Of a stretch of 5,660 nt of DNA, positions 5,166 to 5,660 are shown piece by piece. Where the stretch lies: NCBI GenBank assembly GCA_900767015.1, contig CAAFXQ010000098.1, positions 1-5,660 of the forward strand. The letters are read 5' to 3'. Under the pieces are notes generated by a model that searched no databases, was not told the DNA's origin, and worked only from the letters and a program-made list of their open reading frames with translations. Position numbers and translations under genes: made by a program. Position 1 is the stretch's first letter. Each line of letters opens with the position of its first letter. This stretch comes from Clostridia bacterium (GTDB taxonomy: Bacteria > Bacillota > Clostridia > Oscillospirales > Acutalibacteraceae).

Positions 5166-5171
5166 TTTTTG
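5140..5171 (+). terminator. Terminator at the SRP RNA 3' end
   Basis: The closing helix of the SRP RNA ends with CTGT at 5157-5160, paired to ACAG at 5002-5005. Two T5 runs separated by G follow directly (5160-5164 and 5166-5170). I find no separate local hairpin before the U-tract, so the RNA's own long helix probably supplies the terminator stem. Confidence 0.6.
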
Positions 5172-5177
5172 TTGCGT

Positions 5178-5205
5178 GGCGGTCGCAAGGCGGTCGCAGG
5201 GCGAC
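5178..5205. repeat. 11-base-period tandem with GTCGC palindrome
   Basis: GGCGGTCGCA occurs at 5178-5187 and 5189-5198 (period 11). GTCGC (5193-5197) pairs with GCGAC (5201-5205). This replaces the second 23-base unit found in the left arm. Confidence 0.65.
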
Positions 5206-5206
5206 A

Positions 5207-5263
5207 CCAATCCCGGGGCACATGGTGCTTGGTTGAAAGCAGAGTGCCCGAGCCGTAAGTCGG
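5207..5263. repeat. Conserved linker D, right copy
   Basis: Reverse-complement counterpart of 1274-1330, 54 of 57 bases identical, read from CCAATCCCGGGG (5207-5218) to GTCGG (5259-5263). Confidence 0.8.
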
Positions 5264-5271
5264 CGGTGAGA

Positions 5272-5391
5272 ACTCCCTCAGTCACTTCGTGACAGCTCCC
5301 TCAAAGAGGGAGCCAATTAGCGTCGACCCCAAAGAAGAGCAATTTAGCCCCCCTCGTGAGGGAGGTGGCGGCATCAGCCGTCGGAGGGAGT
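5272..5391. repeat. Module B, right copy
   Basis: The ends are ACTCCCTC (5272-5279) and GAGGGAGT (5384-5391). Seen on the other strand it keeps the GTCAC/GTGAC and CGGC/GCCG tip hairpins of the left copy. One CT-rich stem has a single change that leaves a G-U type pair. The AT-rich middle is diverged in sequence and slightly in length. Confidence 0.82.
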
Positions 5392-5432
5392 AAGCTAAAC
5401 AAATTTTACCGAGTACTTACGGTCAGCGAGAA

Positions 5433-5547
5433 ACCCCTCTGTCAGCAAAGCTGACATCTCTCCTTTCAAGGGAGAAAGGATTTCATCAAGTTTGATATAA
5501 AATGATTCTCCCCTGAAAGGGGAGATGTCGCAGAGCGACAGAGGGGT
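5433..5547. repeat. Module A, right copy
   Basis: The ends are ACCCCTCTGTC (5433-5443) and GACAGAGGGGT (5537-5547). On the plus strand the first tip is GTCAGC/GCTGAC (5441-5446 with 5450-5455) and the second GTCGC/GCGAC (5527-5531 with 5535-5539), the same order as the left copy on the plus strand, although every neighbouring module is inverted. One CT-rich hairpin has a bulged T (about 5457-5475). Confidence 0.83.
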
Positions 5548-5555
5548 CTCACCAA

Positions 5556-5635
5556 GGCGGCTGTGTGCGGCGAAGCCGCACGTTTGCCGTTTCGCAGAAA
5601 CGGCAAAAACAAAACCGCAGGTTTTGTCAGCCGCC
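5556..5635. repeat. Module C, right copy
   Basis: The outer stem GGCGGCTG (5556-5563) with CAGCCGCC (5628-5635) encloses GTGCGGC/GCCGCAC (5565-5571 with 5575-5581), TTTGCCGTTTC/GAAACGGCAAA (5583-5593 with 5597-5607) and AAAACC/GGTTTT (5611-5616 with 5620-5625). All stems remain fully paired despite sequence differences from the left copy. Confidence 0.8.
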
Positions 5636-5660
5636 GTCCGACCGTCAGAAGAAACTGACC

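Larger units (their letters stand above)
5178..5660. repeat. Right arm of composite inverted repeat (runs off contig)
   Basis: This is the reverse-complement counterpart of 858-1366, in the order 11-base tandem (5178-5198), linker D (5207-5263), B (5272-5391), A (5433-5547), C (5556-5635), then the outer CAG/CTGAC edge at the window end. It begins 7 bases after the SRP terminator. The contig ends inside or at the edge of the repeat, as expected when assembly fails at a multi-copy element, so its real right boundary is unknown. Confidence 0.88.

Noticed and set aside
858..5660. Composite transposon carrying GH20 cargo
   Set aside because: No transposase or integrase frame is present in either arm or between them, no target duplication is visible, and the interior contains the essential SRP RNA gene.

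Overview
The window looks like a short metagenomic contig from a gut-type Clostridia genome, probably near Oscillospiraceae/Ruminococcaceae. The grounds are a Bacillus/Clostridium-style large SRP RNA, consensus sigma-A promoters, strong Shine-Dalgarno sites, Firmicutes-like family 20 hexosaminidases, and dense families of small palindromic intergenic repeats of a kind I associate with these genomes. The taxonomic call is an inference. The first 20 bases are Illumina adapter, not biology, and the contig stops inside a repeat at its right end.

Layout. Bases 21-602 hold the 3' part of an M14 zinc carboxypeptidase gene (+ strand), of the gamma-D-glutamyl-diaminopimelate peptidase type. Bases 603-857 hold a run of short palindromic units spaced by ATGAAG, a heptamer tandem array and about 90 bases with no recognisable feature. 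Bases 858-1366 are a composite repeat made of multi-hairpin modules (C, A, B), a conserved linker (D) and a small tandem repeat. Bases 1367-1527 hold a weak terminator candidate and a second heptamer array. Bases 1528-4757 (- strand) are a two-gene operon of tandem GH20 beta-N-acetylhexosaminidases, with a consensus promoter at 4821-4849. Divergently, a second consensus promoter (4935-4963) drives a large-type signal recognition particle RNA at about 4970-5165. Bases 5178-5660 are a second copy of the composite repeat in inverted orientation, running off the contig end.

How the parts fit. Both hexosaminidases lack signal peptides and are probably cytoplasmic exo-enzymes that release N-acetylhexosamine from imported oligosaccharides. 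The M14 peptidase is a peptidoglycan-peptide enzyme, but it is in a separate convergent unit and need not share a pathway. The SRP RNA is a housekeeping gene for membrane targeting.

The least ordinary signals are three. (1) The roughly 0.5 kb composite repeat lies in inverted orientation around the operon and the SRP gene. Its stems keep pairing through compensatory changes, and one inner module is turned round relative to its neighbours. (2) A hairpin sits between the Shine-Dalgarno sequence and the start codon of the first hexosaminidase gene and would correct an otherwise far too long spacing. (3) The SRP RNA has a compact 5' Alu-like part, a GAGA apical loop, and a long closing helix that appears to double as its terminator. 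I see no new protein-coding system such as a defence island.
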